Positions 45,113 to 53,750 of a stretch of 64,000 bases of DNA are shown piece after piece. The notes beneath the pieces were generated by a model, which ran no database searches, was not told where the DNA came from, and saw nothing but the letters and a program-made list of their open reading frames with translations. Position 1 is the stretch's first letter; every line of letters starts with the position of its first letter. Both the position numbers and the translations under genes were made by a program. Source of the DNA: Georgenia wutianyii (GTDB lineage: Bacteria; Actinomycetota; Actinomycetes; Actinomycetales; Actinomycetaceae); assembly GCF_006349365.1 (NCBI RefSeq), contig NZ_CP040899.1:2542001-2606000 (forward strand). Direction: 5' to 3'.

Positions 45113-46171
45113 GTGGACCACGCCAACCGTCCCGCCCAGCGCACCGCCACCCCCGCGCCCCCTCCGCCGACGCCCGCGCCGCCCGCCGCGCGCCGGGTCG
45201 CCCGGCGCAGCCTCGTCATCGCCGCCACCGGCTGGGTGACGGCGAACGCGTGGGTCACCCTCACGGTGGAGCGCCGCCCCTTCGACTGGCCCGCGCGGCC
45301 CGCCGGCTCGGTGGGTCAGGACCTCCTGGACGCCAACCTCGCGCTGGTCCAGGTGCTCCTGCTCATGGGGGTGGTCCACCTCCTCACCCGGCGCCGTGCA
45401 CGCCCGGACCTCGCTGCCCGCGCTCCCGACCGGACGACGTCGCTGCGGGAGACGCTCCTGCTCCTCGGCTACGGCGCGCTCGGCCTGGCCGGTGGCTTCC
45501 TCCTCGCCCGGGCGCTCGGCTGGCACCCGTTCGCGCTGCACGTCGCGGGGAGCATCTACGGCACGCACGCCGTCGTCGAGCCGGCCGAGATCCTCACCTG
45601 GGCGGGCTACAACCTCCTCGTCTACGCCGTCGTCCCGCTCCTCTGGTTCCGGCGGCGCTACTCGGCCCTCGCGCTGGGCCTGCGCTCGACCGACCGGCGC
45701 GGCGACCTCCTCGTCATCGTCGTCGTCCTGCTCCTCGAGCTCGCCTTCCAGGTCCTCGCCCTCGACCCGGGGATCGTCGACCTGGAACCCAGTCAGCTGG
45801 TGCTCGGTGCGCCCCTGACCTTCCTCCTCTACCTCGCCGGGGCGGTCCTGCCGGCGATGGTCTTCATCTACGCGATCCTCGTGCCGCGCTACCTCAGGCT
45901 CACCGGCTCCGCGACGGCGACCGTGATCCTGGGAGGGCTGACCTATGCCGCCATGCACGTGTGGGACGCCTGGACGGTGCTCACCTCGCCCAGGGACGCG
46001 CTCGTGTCCGGGATCTTCCTGCTCCTCACGTACTTCGCCCCGGGAATGATCAAGACCCACCTCACCGTGCGCACCGGCAACGCGTGGGTCCACGTGTGGG
46101 CCTACCACGCCCTCGCGCCGCACACCCTCGTGGACACCCCGCACGTCGTCCACTCCTTCGGCATCCACTGA
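45113..46171 (+). CDS. CPBP/CAAX-protease-like membrane protein lacking the glutamate pair
   Basis: This 352-residue protein has about eight transmembrane helices. The region AMVFIYAILVPRYLRLTG and GLTYAAMHVWDAW aligns by eye with the CPBP core, which normally reads EExxxR then FxxxH. The histidine position is kept (AAMHVWD) but the Glu-Glu pair is replaced by hydrophobic residues (FIYAILVPR), so proteolysis is unlikely. The GTG start follows GAGGAGG. It is probably controlled by the divergent TetR. The family assignment is tentative. Confidence 0.55.
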   Translation: MDHANRPAQRTATPAPPPPTPAPPAARRVARRSLVIAATGWVTANAWVTLTVERRPFDWPARPAGSVGQDLLDANLALVQVLLLMGVVHLLTRRRARPDLAARAPDRTTSLRETLLLLGYGALGLAGGFLLARALGWHPFALHVAGSIYGTHAVVEPAEILTWAGYNLLVYAVVPLLWFRRRYSALALGLRSTDRRGDLLVIVVVLLLELAFQVLALDPGIVDLEPSQLVLGAPLTFLLYLAGAVLPAMVFIYAILVPRYLRLTGSATATVILGGLTYAAMHVWDAWTVLTSPRDALVSGIFLLLTYFAPGMIKTHLTVRTGNAWVHVWAYHALAPHTLVDTPHVVHSFGIH

Positions 46172-46176
46172 GGTGC

Positions 46177-46203
46177 TGTCACGTCCTGCCCGCCCGCGGT
46201 GTC
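46177..46203 (+). promoter_or_regulatory. Candidate ECF41 sigma-dependent promoter
   Basis: TGTCACG (46177-46183) and TGTC (46200-46203), separated by 17 bp from TGTCAC, closely resemble the published ECF41 -35 TGTCACA and -10 CGTC. It ends 44 bp upstream of the oxidoreductase ATG, and the ECF41 gene is the next gene downstream. The -10 differs from consensus by one base. Confidence 0.5.
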
Positions 46204-46246
46204 TGGTGAGCACAACCCGATGAGGACCTCCGAGGAGTGAGTGGAC

Positions 46247-47440
46247 ATGACACGCACGACAGACGTGGTGGTCGTCGGCGGCGGGTACGCCGGCGTCGTC
46301 GCCGCGAACCGGCTCAGCACGGCCCCGAACCTCCAGGTCACCCTGGTCAACCCGCGCAGCACCTTCGTCCAGCGGATCCGGCTCCACCAGCGCACCGCGG
46401 GCACGCACGACGCCGTCACCGACTTCGCCGACGTCCTCGCCCCCACCGTGCGGCTCACCGTCGACACGGTGACGAGGGTCGACCTCCCGTCCCGGACGCT
46501 CGTGCTCGACAGCGGCGCCGCCGCCCGGTACGACTACCTCGTCTACGCCGTCGGCAGCCACAGCGCGCCGTCCCCCGTCCCCGGGGCGAGCGGGCACGCC
46601 CATCCGCTGAGCACGCTGGAGCAGGCGCAGGCACTCCAGCACTCGCTCGCCGCCACGAGCCCCGCGGAGCCGCTCGTCGTGGTCGGCGGGGGCGCCACCG
46701 GGATCGAGACGGCGGCCGAGCTGGCGGAGACCGGGCGCCCGGTCACCGTGGTCACCCGCGGCGAGGTCGGCACCTACCTCCACCCGGGCGCGCGGCGTGA
46801 GGTCCGGCGACAGCTCGAGCGGCTCGGCGTCACCCTGCTCGAGGGCGTCACGGTCGGTGCCGTCACCTCCCGCTCGGTCCACCTGTCCGACGGGCGGGAG
46901 CTGCCGAGCGCGGTCACCGTGTGGACCGCCGGCTTCGGCGTCCCGGACCTCGCCGCCCGCAGCGGCCTGAGCACCGACGCCGTCGGTCGCGTGCTCACCG
47001 ACGAGACGCTCACCAGCGTCGACGACGAGCGCGTCGTCGCCGCGGGTGACTCCGCCGCGCCGTCGGGCCTTGCCTACCGGATGAGCTGCGCGGCAGCCCT
47101 GCCGCTCGGTGCCCACGCAGCGGCCACGGTCCTGCGGCGGGTGGCCGGCGAGGAGCCCACCCGCTTCTCCGTGCCCATGCCCGGGCAGTGCCTCAGCCTC
47201 GGCCGCCGGGCCGGCATCCTGCAGCTCTCCCGGCGCGACGACACCGCGACCCCGGTCTACGTCGGAGGCCGGCTCGGCGCGTGGCTCAAGGAGTCCGTCA
47301 CCGCCGGCAACCTCGCCTCGCTCGGCATGGTCGCGCGCTACCCCGGCCTCATCGCCTCCCTCACCACCGTCCACGACCCGCGCCGGGCGCGGAGGGTCGC
47401 GGACCACACCGCCGCAGCCGCGGCGACCCGGGCAGACTGA
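46247..47440 (+). CDS. NAD(P)/FAD-dependent oxidoreductase (NDH-2-like)
   Basis: This 397-residue two-dinucleotide-domain flavoprotein has VVVVGGGYAGVVAANRL for FAD and VVVGGGATGIETAAELAETG for NAD(P). The family includes type II NADH dehydrogenases and AIFM2-like oxidoreductases. A GTG six bases upstream (46241) is possible, but the ATG has better spacing from GAGGAG. It is next to an ECF41 sigma factor, and ECF41 genes are known to pair with carboxymuconolactone decarboxylases, oxidoreductases or epimerases. It may be the sigma factor's target. Confidence 0.88.
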   Translation: MTRTTDVVVVGGGYAGVVAANRLSTAPNLQVTLVNPRSTFVQRIRLHQRTAGTHDAVTDFADVLAPTVRLTVDTVTRVDLPSRTLVLDSGAAARYDYLVYAVGSHSAPSPVPGASGHAHPLSTLEQAQALQHSLAATSPAEPLVVVGGGATGIETAAELAETGRPVTVVTRGEVGTYLHPGARREVRRQLERLGVTLLEGVTVGAVTSRSVHLSDGRELPSAVTVWTAGFGVPDLAARSGLSTDAVGRVLTDETLTSVDDERVVAAGDSAAPSGLAYRMSCAAALPLGAHAAATVLRRVAGEEPTRFSVPMPGQCLSLGRRAGILQLSRRDDTATPVYVGGRLGAWLKESVTAGNLASLGMVARYPGLIASLTTVHDPRRARRVADHTAAAAATRAD

Positions 47441-47465
47441 GGACACCCGGCCAGGGAGGTCGACC

Positions 47466-48362
47466 GTGACCGACGAGTCCACCGACGAGGCGACCGACAC
47501 CTTCGTCACCCACCGCAACCTGCTCTTCACCGTGGCCTACGAGATCCTCGGCTCGGCCGGCGACGCCGAGGACGTGCTGCAGGAGAGCTGGCTGCGGTGG
47601 GTCGGCGTGGACCTCGCCGACGTCCGCGACCGGCGCGCCTACCTCGTGCGGATCGCCACCCGGCAGGCGCTCAACCGGCTGCGCACCGTGCGCCGGCGCC
47701 GGGAGGAGTACGTCGGGCAGTGGCTGCCCGAACCGCTGCTCACCTCACCCGACGTCGCGGAGGACGTCCTGCTCGCGGAGGGCGTCTCGATGGCGCTCAT
47801 GGTCGTGCTCGAGACGCTCTCCCCCACCGAGCGGGCCGTGTTCGTCCTGCGCGAGACGTTCGGATTCGGCTACGACGAGATCGCCGACGCCGTCGGGAAG
47901 TCCCCCGAGGCCGTCCGGCAGGTCGCCCACCGCGCCCGCACCCACGTGAGGGCGCGCCGGCCCCGTCGGCCCACGACCCAGACCGAGAGCCGACGAGCGC
48001 TGGAGGCGTTCAAGATCTCGATCGAGACGGGCGACGTCCAGGCGCTCATGGACGTCCTCGCTCCCGACGTCGTCGTCCTCGCCGACGGTGGTGGGGTGCG
48101 CCAGGCGGTGCCCAACCCGGTCCGCGGGGCGGAGAAGGTGGCCCGGCTCTTCCTCGGCGGCATCCGCAAGGCGGGCGGCGTCCTCGCCGCGGAGCACGCG
48201 GCCGTCAACGGCCAGCCGGCCCTCCTCGTCACCATGGACGGCGAGCTCGACGGCGTCTTCACGGCCCAGGTGGAGGACGGCCGGATCACCGGGATCTACT
48301 ACGTCCGCAACCCGCACAAGCTCTCCCGGACCGAGGAGAGCGTCCCGCTCGCGCGGCGCTGA
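47466..48362 (+). CDS. ECF41-type RNA polymerase sigma factor (SigJ-like)
   Basis: This is a 298-residue sigma factor. Residues 1-165 are the sigma2 and sigma4 regions (GDAEDVLQESWLRW; GYDEIADAVGKSPEAVRQVAHRA). The C-terminal SnoaL-like extension of about 120 residues is the ECF41 feature that controls activity in place of an anti-sigma. The signatures WLPEPL and DGGG are present, and the consensus NPDKL is NPHKL here. The GTG start follows GGAGGT. It is probably activated by a small ligand on the SnoaL domain. Confidence 0.9.
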   Translation: MTDESTDEATDTFVTHRNLLFTVAYEILGSAGDAEDVLQESWLRWVGVDLADVRDRRAYLVRIATRQALNRLRTVRRRREEYVGQWLPEPLLTSPDVAEDVLLAEGVSMALMVVLETLSPTERAVFVLRETFGFGYDEIADAVGKSPEAVRQVAHRARTHVRARRPRRPTTQTESRRALEAFKISIETGDVQALMDVLAPDVVVLADGGGVRQAVPNPVRGAEKVARLFLGGIRKAGGVLAAEHAAVNGQPALLVTMDGELDGVFTAQVEDGRITGIYYVRNPHKLSRTEESVPLARR

Positions 48363-48504
48363 GGCACGGTCGCACGCCGACGGCCGCACGCGCCGGGCAC
48401 CATCGAACCGGCGTCACCAAACCACCTCCCGACGTCGGTGTCAGGCGCTAACTTCTGCGCAGTGCCCAGGGAAGGGCACCTGACGACCTCGATGGGACAA
48501 TCGG

Positions 48505-49788
48505 ATGAACACCACTGTGCGCCGTCTCGGCGCTGGAGCGGCCGCCGCTCTGCTGACCGCATCGCTCGCCGTCGTGGCGGCACCCTCCGCACTCGCGAAG
48601 GGCGGTGAGGTCGGCGGCTCGGGCTCGGAGTTCCACCTCTCCGACACCTTCTCGGCCCAGGCCAACACGAAGTTCACCTACGGCCGCGCGACCGACGAGG
48701 TCTACGTCGGCGACTGGGACGGTAACGGCACCGACACCCTCGCGCTGCGCCGCGGCGCCACCTTCCACATCCGCAACTCCAACAGCGGCGGGCCGGCAGA
48801 CCGGGTCGTCACCTACGGCCGTCCGGGCGACGTCGTCCTCGTCGGCGACTGGGACGGGGACGGCAAGGACACCTTCGCGGTCCGCCGCGGCGCCGTCTAC
48901 CACGTGAAGAACTCGATGTCGGGTGGCCCGGCCGACCAGCAGGTCGTCTACGGACGCGCTGGTGACACCGTCCTCGTCGGGGACTGGAACGGCGACGGCA
49001 AGGACACCTTCGCCGTGCGCCGCGGCGCCGAGTACCACGTGAAGAACTCCATGACCCCCGGCCGCGCCGACAAGGTCGCGGTGTACGGGCGCGCCGGTGA
49101 CGACGTGTACGTCGGCGACTGGAACGGCGACCGGAGGGACACGTTCGCCGTGCGCCGCGGCGCCCAGTACTTCGTCGCCAACGAGATCCGCCCCGGCAAC
49201 GCCGACCGCACCGTCGTCTACGGCCGCACCACCGACACCACCCTCGTCGGCGACTGGAACGGCGACGGCACCGACAGCCTCGGCATCCGCCGCACCCCCG
49301 CGCCCCCCGCGCCGGTGCCCGTGGCCTTCCGCGACGGCACCCACCGGGTGGGCTCCGGCATCAAGCCGGGCACCTACCGCGCCTCGAGCGGCAGCCTCTG
49401 CTACTGGGAGCGGTTGTCCGGGTTCAGCGGTGAGCTCGACGACATCATCACCAACGACTTCGGCGGCCGCACGATCGTCACGATCGACGCCTCCGACGCC
49501 GGTTTCCGCTCGAGCAACTGCGGCTCGTGGGCAGCGGTCGGAGCAACCTACCAGTCCCCGCTCGCCACCGGCTTCCAGGACGGCACCTACGTGGTGGGCG
49601 GGCACATCGCCCCCGGCACCTATCGCGCCCCCGGCGGCACGAGCTGCTACTGGGAGCGCATGTCCGCGTTCAGCGGCTCGTTCGACGACATCATCACCAA
49701 CGACTTCGGGCAGAGCTCACCCGTCGTGACGATCGCTCCGGGCGACAAGGGCTTCTACTCCAACGGTTGCGGGACCTGGACCCGCTGA
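48505..49788 (+). CDS. Secreted tandem-repeat protein
   Basis: This 427-residue exported protein has a Sec signal to about residue 31 (ending SALA). Residues 59 on hold five 45-residue repeats, each starting YGR and containing VGDWNGDG and FAVRRGA, resembling FG-GAP/VCBS-like blades with an acidic DxDxDG-like loop that could bind calcium. From 275 and 357 begin two 82-residue repeats with DGTxxVG, IxPGTYRA, CYWERxSxFSG and DDIITNDFG and a conserved cysteine pair. No catalytic motif is visible. A surface or adhesion role is inferred. Confidence 0.8.
   Translation: MNTTVRRLGAGAAAALLTASLAVVAAPSALAKGGEVGGSGSEFHLSDTFSAQANTKFTYGRATDEVYVGDWDGNGTDTLALRRGATFHIRNSNSGGPADRVVTYGRPGDVVLVGDWDGDGKDTFAVRRGAVYHVKNSMSGGPADQQVVYGRAGDTVLVGDWNGDGKDTFAVRRGAEYHVKNSMTPGRADKVAVYGRAGDDVYVGDWNGDRRDTFAVRRGAQYFVANEIRPGNADRTVVYGRTTDTTLVGDWNGDGTDSLGIRRTPAPPAPVPVAFRDGTHRVGSGIKPGTYRASSGSLCYWERLSGFSGELDDIITNDFGGRTIVTIDASDAGFRSSNCGSWAAVGATYQSPLATGFQDGTYVVGGHIAPGTYRAPGGTSCYWERMSAFSGSFDDIITNDFGQSSPVVTIAPGDKGFYSNGCGTWTR
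48679..49296 (+). repeat. Five 135-bp in-frame coding repeats
   Basis: Repeat starts are at 48679, 48814, 48949, 49084 and 49219, all exactly 135 bp apart; the fifth is partial. The middle units are nearly identical in coding sequence, so the array may vary by recombination. Confidence 0.85.
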
Positions 49789-49802
49789 GGATCCCCGTCG
49801 GC

Positions 49803-49832
49803 GGCCCGTGCCACCCCGCGGTGGTGCGGGCC
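49803..49832. terminator. Terminator hairpin after the repeat-protein gene
   Basis: A 13-bp stem (49803-49815 with 49820-49832) around CCGC includes two G-U pairs. It lies 15 bp past the plus-strand stop and also before the end of the small minus-strand ORF. Confidence 0.7.
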
Positions 49833-49862
49833 GTTCGTCGTCCCGCTGTCCGGCGACCCGGT

Positions 49863-50009
49863 CTAGAGCGCCTCGCCGATCCCGTCGTCGACGGCGATGA
49901 GCTCGCGCAGCCGACCCTGGAGCGCCGCCTGCTGGGCCATGACCGTGAGCCGCCACAGCGCCGATCCGCCCATGCCGGTGACCTGGTCGGCGTCCTGGTC
50001 GAGCCCCAT
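49863..50009 (-). CDS. Small hypothetical protein, 48 aa
   Basis: This short ORF has an excellent ribosome site (GAAGGAGG, five to six bases before the ATG) in an otherwise non-coding gap. It starts MGLDQDADQVTGMGGSALWR and reads on to a mostly helical C-terminus. No signal peptide or membrane segment is seen. I do not recognise it. Peptides this size are often missed, but the ribosome site and gene-sized gap make it credible. Confidence 0.55.
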   Translation of the reverse strand: MGLDQDADQVTGMGGSALWRLTVMAQQAALQGRLRELIAVDDGIGEAL

Positions 50010-50196
50010 CGGCGTCCTCCTTCGTCGGGGGCGACTCCCCCCGGCGTCGCTGTTGGCGACAGTAGAAGACGTTCCCGTGGCGCCCTGGGACCTTGATCCC
50101 GGGTCGCCCGAACGGCGGAAAAGAGGGAGGGCGGGAGCGGGGAGCCCGGCCGTATAGCCTCGTGACAGCCGACCACCCGAGGAGACCGGAGGACCA

Positions 50197-51354
50197 GTGC
50201 ACCGCTTCGACGAGATCACCGTCGACCAGCTCCGCGCCGCGGGGAGTGTGAAGTGGACGCTGTTCCCCGACGCCATCGGTGCCTTCATCGCCGAGATGGA
50301 CTTCGGCGTCGCGCCGCAGATCGCCGACGTCGTGCGCGCCGCGGCCGACTCCCAGGCCATGGGCTACCTCCCCTCGGCCGACCGCGCCACCACCGCCCGC
50401 GCCACGTCCGACTGGATGGCGGGCACCTTCGGCTGGCAGGTGCCCGAGGAGCACGTCTTCCTCCTGCCCGACGTCCTGTCCGTCCTGCGCGTCACCGTCC
50501 AGCGCTTCACCCCGCCGGGCTCCCCCGTCATCGTCCCCACGCCCGCCTACATGCCGTTCCTCACCGTGGTCCCCGCGCTCGACCGGGAGGTCGTCGAGGT
50601 GCCCTCGATCCTCGACGACGACGGCCGCTACCGTCTCGACCTCGCCGGCATCGACGCCGCGTTCGCCGCCGGGGCGGGGCTGCTCGTCCTGTGCAACCCG
50701 TGGAACCCGGTGGGCCGCGTGCTCACGCGCGAGGAGCTCGCGGAGGTGGCCGCGGTGGTCGACCGCCACGGTGGGCGGGTGTTCTCCGACGAGATCCACG
50801 CCCCGCTCGTGCTCGACGACCGCCCGCACATCCCCTACGCCTCGCTCGACGAGCGCACCGCGGGCCACACGGTCACCGCCGTCGCCGCCTCGAAGGGGTG
50901 GAACGTGCCCGGCCTCAAGTGCGGGCAGATGGTCCTGTCCAACCCCGACGACGTCGCCGCCTTCGCCCCGTACGCCGCCGACACCGGGGACACCGTCGGC
51001 CTCCTCGGCGCCCGGGCGGCCACGGCCGCCTACAGCGAGTGCCAGGACTGGCTCGCCGACGTCGTGGGCTACCTGCGCGGCAACCGCGACCTGCTCCTCG
51101 AGCTGGCCGGGGGGATCCCGGGCCTGCGGGTCAGCCCGGTGGAGGGCACGTACATCGCCTGGCTCGACTGCCGCGACCTCGACCTGCCCGGCGGGCCCGC
51201 GACGTTCTTCCGTCGCGAGGCGGGGGTGGCCCTGACCGACGGGTCCTCCTGCGGGGAGGCCGGCGAGGGGTTCGCGCGCTTCGTCTTCGCGACGCCCCGC
51301 CCGGTCCTGCGCCGGGCGCTGGAGCAGATGCGCGACGCCGTCGCCGGCGGCTGA
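50197..51354 (+). CDS. MalY/PatB-type aminotransferase-fold beta-lyase
   Basis: This 385-residue fold-type I PLP enzyme has Lys233 in AASKGWNVPGLKCG and Asp-Glu-Ile in SDEIHAPLVL. PatB/MalY proteins act as cystathionine beta-lyases, releasing homocysteine, and cleave other cysteine conjugates. The GTG start follows GGAGGACC. Its position gives no obvious pathway partner. Confidence 0.85.
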   Translation: MHRFDEITVDQLRAAGSVKWTLFPDAIGAFIAEMDFGVAPQIADVVRAAADSQAMGYLPSADRATTARATSDWMAGTFGWQVPEEHVFLLPDVLSVLRVTVQRFTPPGSPVIVPTPAYMPFLTVVPALDREVVEVPSILDDDGRYRLDLAGIDAAFAAGAGLLVLCNPWNPVGRVLTREELAEVAAVVDRHGGRVFSDEIHAPLVLDDRPHIPYASLDERTAGHTVTAVAASKGWNVPGLKCGQMVLSNPDDVAAFAPYAADTGDTVGLLGARAATAAYSECQDWLADVVGYLRGNRDLLLELAGGIPGLRVSPVEGTYIAWLDCRDLDLPGGPATFFRREAGVALTDGSSCGEAGEGFARFVFATPRPVLRRALEQMRDAVAGG

Positions 51355-51377
51355 GGAGACGCACGACGTCGGCACGA

Positions 51378-51418
51378 GTGACCGCAGCGCGTCCGTCTCA
51401 CGCGCGTTCCGCGGTCAC
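51378..51418. terminator. Bidirectional terminator with internal loop
   Basis: GTGACCGC pairs with GCGGTCAC (51378-51385 with 51411-51418), and an inner GCGCGT/ACGCGC stem continues it. It sits between the convergent MalY and QueC-like genes. Confidence 0.6.
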
Positions 51419-51441
51419 GCCGTACCGCCACCGGCGTACCG

Positions 51442-52206
51442 CTAGGTACAGCGGCCGATCTTGTGCCCGATCCGCCGCGCGACCGCTCCGGTCTTGCGGT
51501 TGACCATGTGTGCCACCAGGCGAGCCCGCGTGGCACCGGGAACGCGTCGCCCCAGGCCCTCCTCACGCGTGTACCGACAGGGGTTGCAGACGCCGCACGG
51601 CTTGCCCCCGAGGGTCGGGTAGTGGCAGAACCAGGTCAGCTCCATGACCTGGCCGAAGCCGGCGGCCGCCGCGCGCTCGCCCATCTCGATCTTCGTCATG
51701 TCGAAAACCGGGAAGCGGAACGGACGGAACAGCTCCAGCGCGGGCTTCGTCGGCTGCGGCACGAGCTCGTGGTAGCCGCCGGCGTCATCGTCCTGGAACC
51801 GGACGTTCCCCTCGAGCAACCGCACCGCGTTGTCGTCCCGATGGGCAACGATCTCGAGGTTGGTCAGGCCGGACGAGCGGGCCATCGCCGTGAGGAACAG
51901 GTACTGAGTCCCGAGAAACCCGAGCTGACGGGCTCCCTCGTGCTGCTTGCGCGCAGCGGGGTCGGCCGGGATGTCGTCATAGTGGTGGACGACGGTCGGC
52001 AGGAGGAGCCGCGCCGCGTCCGGGTCGATCCGGGCGATCTCCTCCCGGATCTCCTGCTGCCGCAGCATCTCCAGCCGCGTGGAGGCGCGGCGCCAGTCCT
52101 TGACGTAGTGCGGTCGAACCGGCTTGCGGTACGTGAACACGAGGTCCGCGACCCGGTAGGTCGAGTCCCACCCAGCCGTCCACAGCACGTTGGCGGCGGC
52201 GGTCAC
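51442..52206 (-). CDS. QueC-like ATP pyrophosphatase (7-cyano-7-deazaguanine synthase-like)
   Basis: This 254-residue PP-loop ATPase has a modified loop VLWTAGWDSTYR in place of the usual SGGxDS. The zinc-binding cysteines read WFCHYPTLGGKPCGVCNPC, as in QueC. The GTG start overlaps the nucleotide-sugar dehydrogenase stop (GTGA), so they are co-translated. No other queuosine-pathway gene (queD, queE, queF) is nearby. Adenylation of a carboxylate, for example a uronate made by the dehydrogenase, to form an amide is a reasonable hypothesis but not shown. Confidence 0.7.
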   Translation of the reverse strand: MTAAANVLWTAGWDSTYRVADLVFTYRKPVRPHYVKDWRRASTRLEMLRQQEIREEIARIDPDAARLLLPTVVHHYDDIPADPAARKQHEGARQLGFLGTQYLFLTAMARSSGLTNLEIVAHRDDNAVRLLEGNVRFQDDDAGGYHELVPQPTKPALELFRPFRFPVFDMTKIEMGERAAAAGFGQVMELTWFCHYPTLGGKPCGVCNPCRYTREEGLGRRVPGATRARLVAHMVNRKTGAVARRIGHKIGRCT

Positions 52207-53465
52207 AGGCGCGACACCTTCTCGGTCTCGGACGCCACACCGCGCGTGTCGAAGAAGCGCTGGGCTCCCCCGGCGAGCGCCTCGACGTCGTAGTCGCGGT
52301 GGTGCTGCAGCAGCATGACGAGGTCCGCATCTGCCACGGCCTGCTCCAGGTCGGGGACGCGTTCCATCGGCGTCCCGGTCGTGTGCCAGGTCTGGACGTG
52401 CGGGTCGTGGAAGACCACCGTGGCGCCCTTGTCCGTCAGGTGCTTGGCGACCGGCACGGCCGGGGACTCGCGCTGGTCGGCGATGTTCGGCTTGTACGTG
52501 ACACCCAGGAGGAGGACGGTCGATCCGCGGAGCGCCTTGCCGTCCTCGTTGAGGATGTCCTGCGCCCGCTTGACCACGTAGGAGGGCATCGTCGCGTTGA
52601 TCTCCTGGGCCAGCTCCACGAAACGGAAGGGGTAGCCCAGGCGCGCACGGACGTTGTACGACAGGTAGTTCGGGTCGATCGGGATGCAGTGCCCACCCAC
52701 GCCCGGTCCCGGGTAGAAGGCCTGGAAGCCGAAGGGCTTGGTCTTCGCAGCGTCGATGACGTCCCACAGGTCGATATCCAGCTCGTGGCAGAACCGGGCC
52801 ATCTCGTTGACCAGCGCGATGTTGATGTGGCGGTAGGTGTTCTCGAGCAGCTTGGCCATCTCGGCCTCGCGAGTGCCCTTCGTGCGCACCACCGTGTCGA
52901 CGATGCGGCCGTAGAACTCGGCGGCAGCCTCCGTCGACTCCGGCGTCACACCTCCGACGACCTTCGGGGTGTTCTTCGCACCGAAGGTCGGGTTGCCCGG
53001 GTCGATCCGCTCGGGTGAGAACGCGAGGTGGAAGTCGGTGCCTACCTTGAGCCCACCGGCCTCCAGCATCGGCTGGACGATCTCCTCGGTCGTGCCGGGG
53101 TACGTCGTCGACTCGAGGACGACGACCTGACCACGCTGCAGCTGGGCGGCGATGTCGGTCACCGCGGCACGCACCGCTCCTAGGTCCGGTCCGCCGTCCT
53201 CGCCGAGCGGGGTGGGGACACAGATGACGACGTGCTTGGCCTCGGCCAGCACCTCCGGGTCGGTCGTCGCCGAGAAGCCGCGCGAGACCAGGTCTGCGAT
53301 CTGCTCGTCCGACAGGTCGTCGATGTGCGAGACGCCCCCGTTGAGGCCGTCGACAACGCCCCGGTTCACGTCGTAGCCGCGCACCGACATGCCGGCATGC
53401 ACCGCCTCGAACACCAGCGGCAGGCCCACGTACCCGAGCCCGACAACCGCAAGATCCACAGCCAT
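52203..53465 (-). CDS. Nucleotide-sugar dehydrogenase (UDP-sugar 6-dehydrogenase family)
   Basis: This is a 420-residue enzyme of the UDP-glucose/GDP-mannose dehydrogenase family, which oxidises the C6 hydroxyl of a nucleotide sugar to a uronic acid with two NAD. It has the N-terminal Rossmann loop VVGLGYVGLPL, the hinge TTYPGTTEEI and catalytic Cys260 in GVGGHCIPIDP. The C-terminal domain motif LGVTYKPNIADQRESP resembles WecC/WbpA-type HexNAc-using members more than Ugd. The ATG has GGGGGG upstream. It heads a two-gene unit with the QueC-like gene. Confidence 0.88.
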   Translation of the reverse strand: MAVDLAVVGLGYVGLPLVFEAVHAGMSVRGYDVNRGVVDGLNGGVSHIDDLSDEQIADLVSRGFSATTDPEVLAEAKHVVICVPTPLGEDGGPDLGAVRAAVTDIAAQLQRGQVVVLESTTYPGTTEEIVQPMLEAGGLKVGTDFHLAFSPERIDPGNPTFGAKNTPKVVGGVTPESTEAAAEFYGRIVDTVVRTKGTREAEMAKLLENTYRHINIALVNEMARFCHELDIDLWDVIDAAKTKPFGFQAFYPGPGVGGHCIPIDPNYLSYNVRARLGYPFRFVELAQEINATMPSYVVKRAQDILNEDGKALRGSTVLLLGVTYKPNIADQRESPAVPVAKHLTDKGATVVFHDPHVQTWHTTGTPMERVPDLEQAVADADLVMLLQHHRDYDVEALAGGAQRFFDTRGVASETEKVSRL

Positions 53466-53750
53466 GAAATTCCCCCCAAGTAGAGCGTTGCGGAGCCGAC
53501 ATCAATCCACCGGAGCAAGGCCCGGGCAGTATCGGCTGCGCTGGCAGACTACATCTGACGCCGATCTGCGATTGTCACGGCGTGCGCAGCCGGACTGCTC
53601 GACCACGTGCACTCCCCGGGCGCAGTCAGTCGCCACCACCCTGTCTGCGAGGCGTCGGGTAGCCTGCCTGAGTGAGAAGTGGGGGCTGGTCACCGGCATC
53701 GTGGCGCGCGGTCGACGGCCCATCGATCCGGGGGCGGCGGGCGAGCGGCC

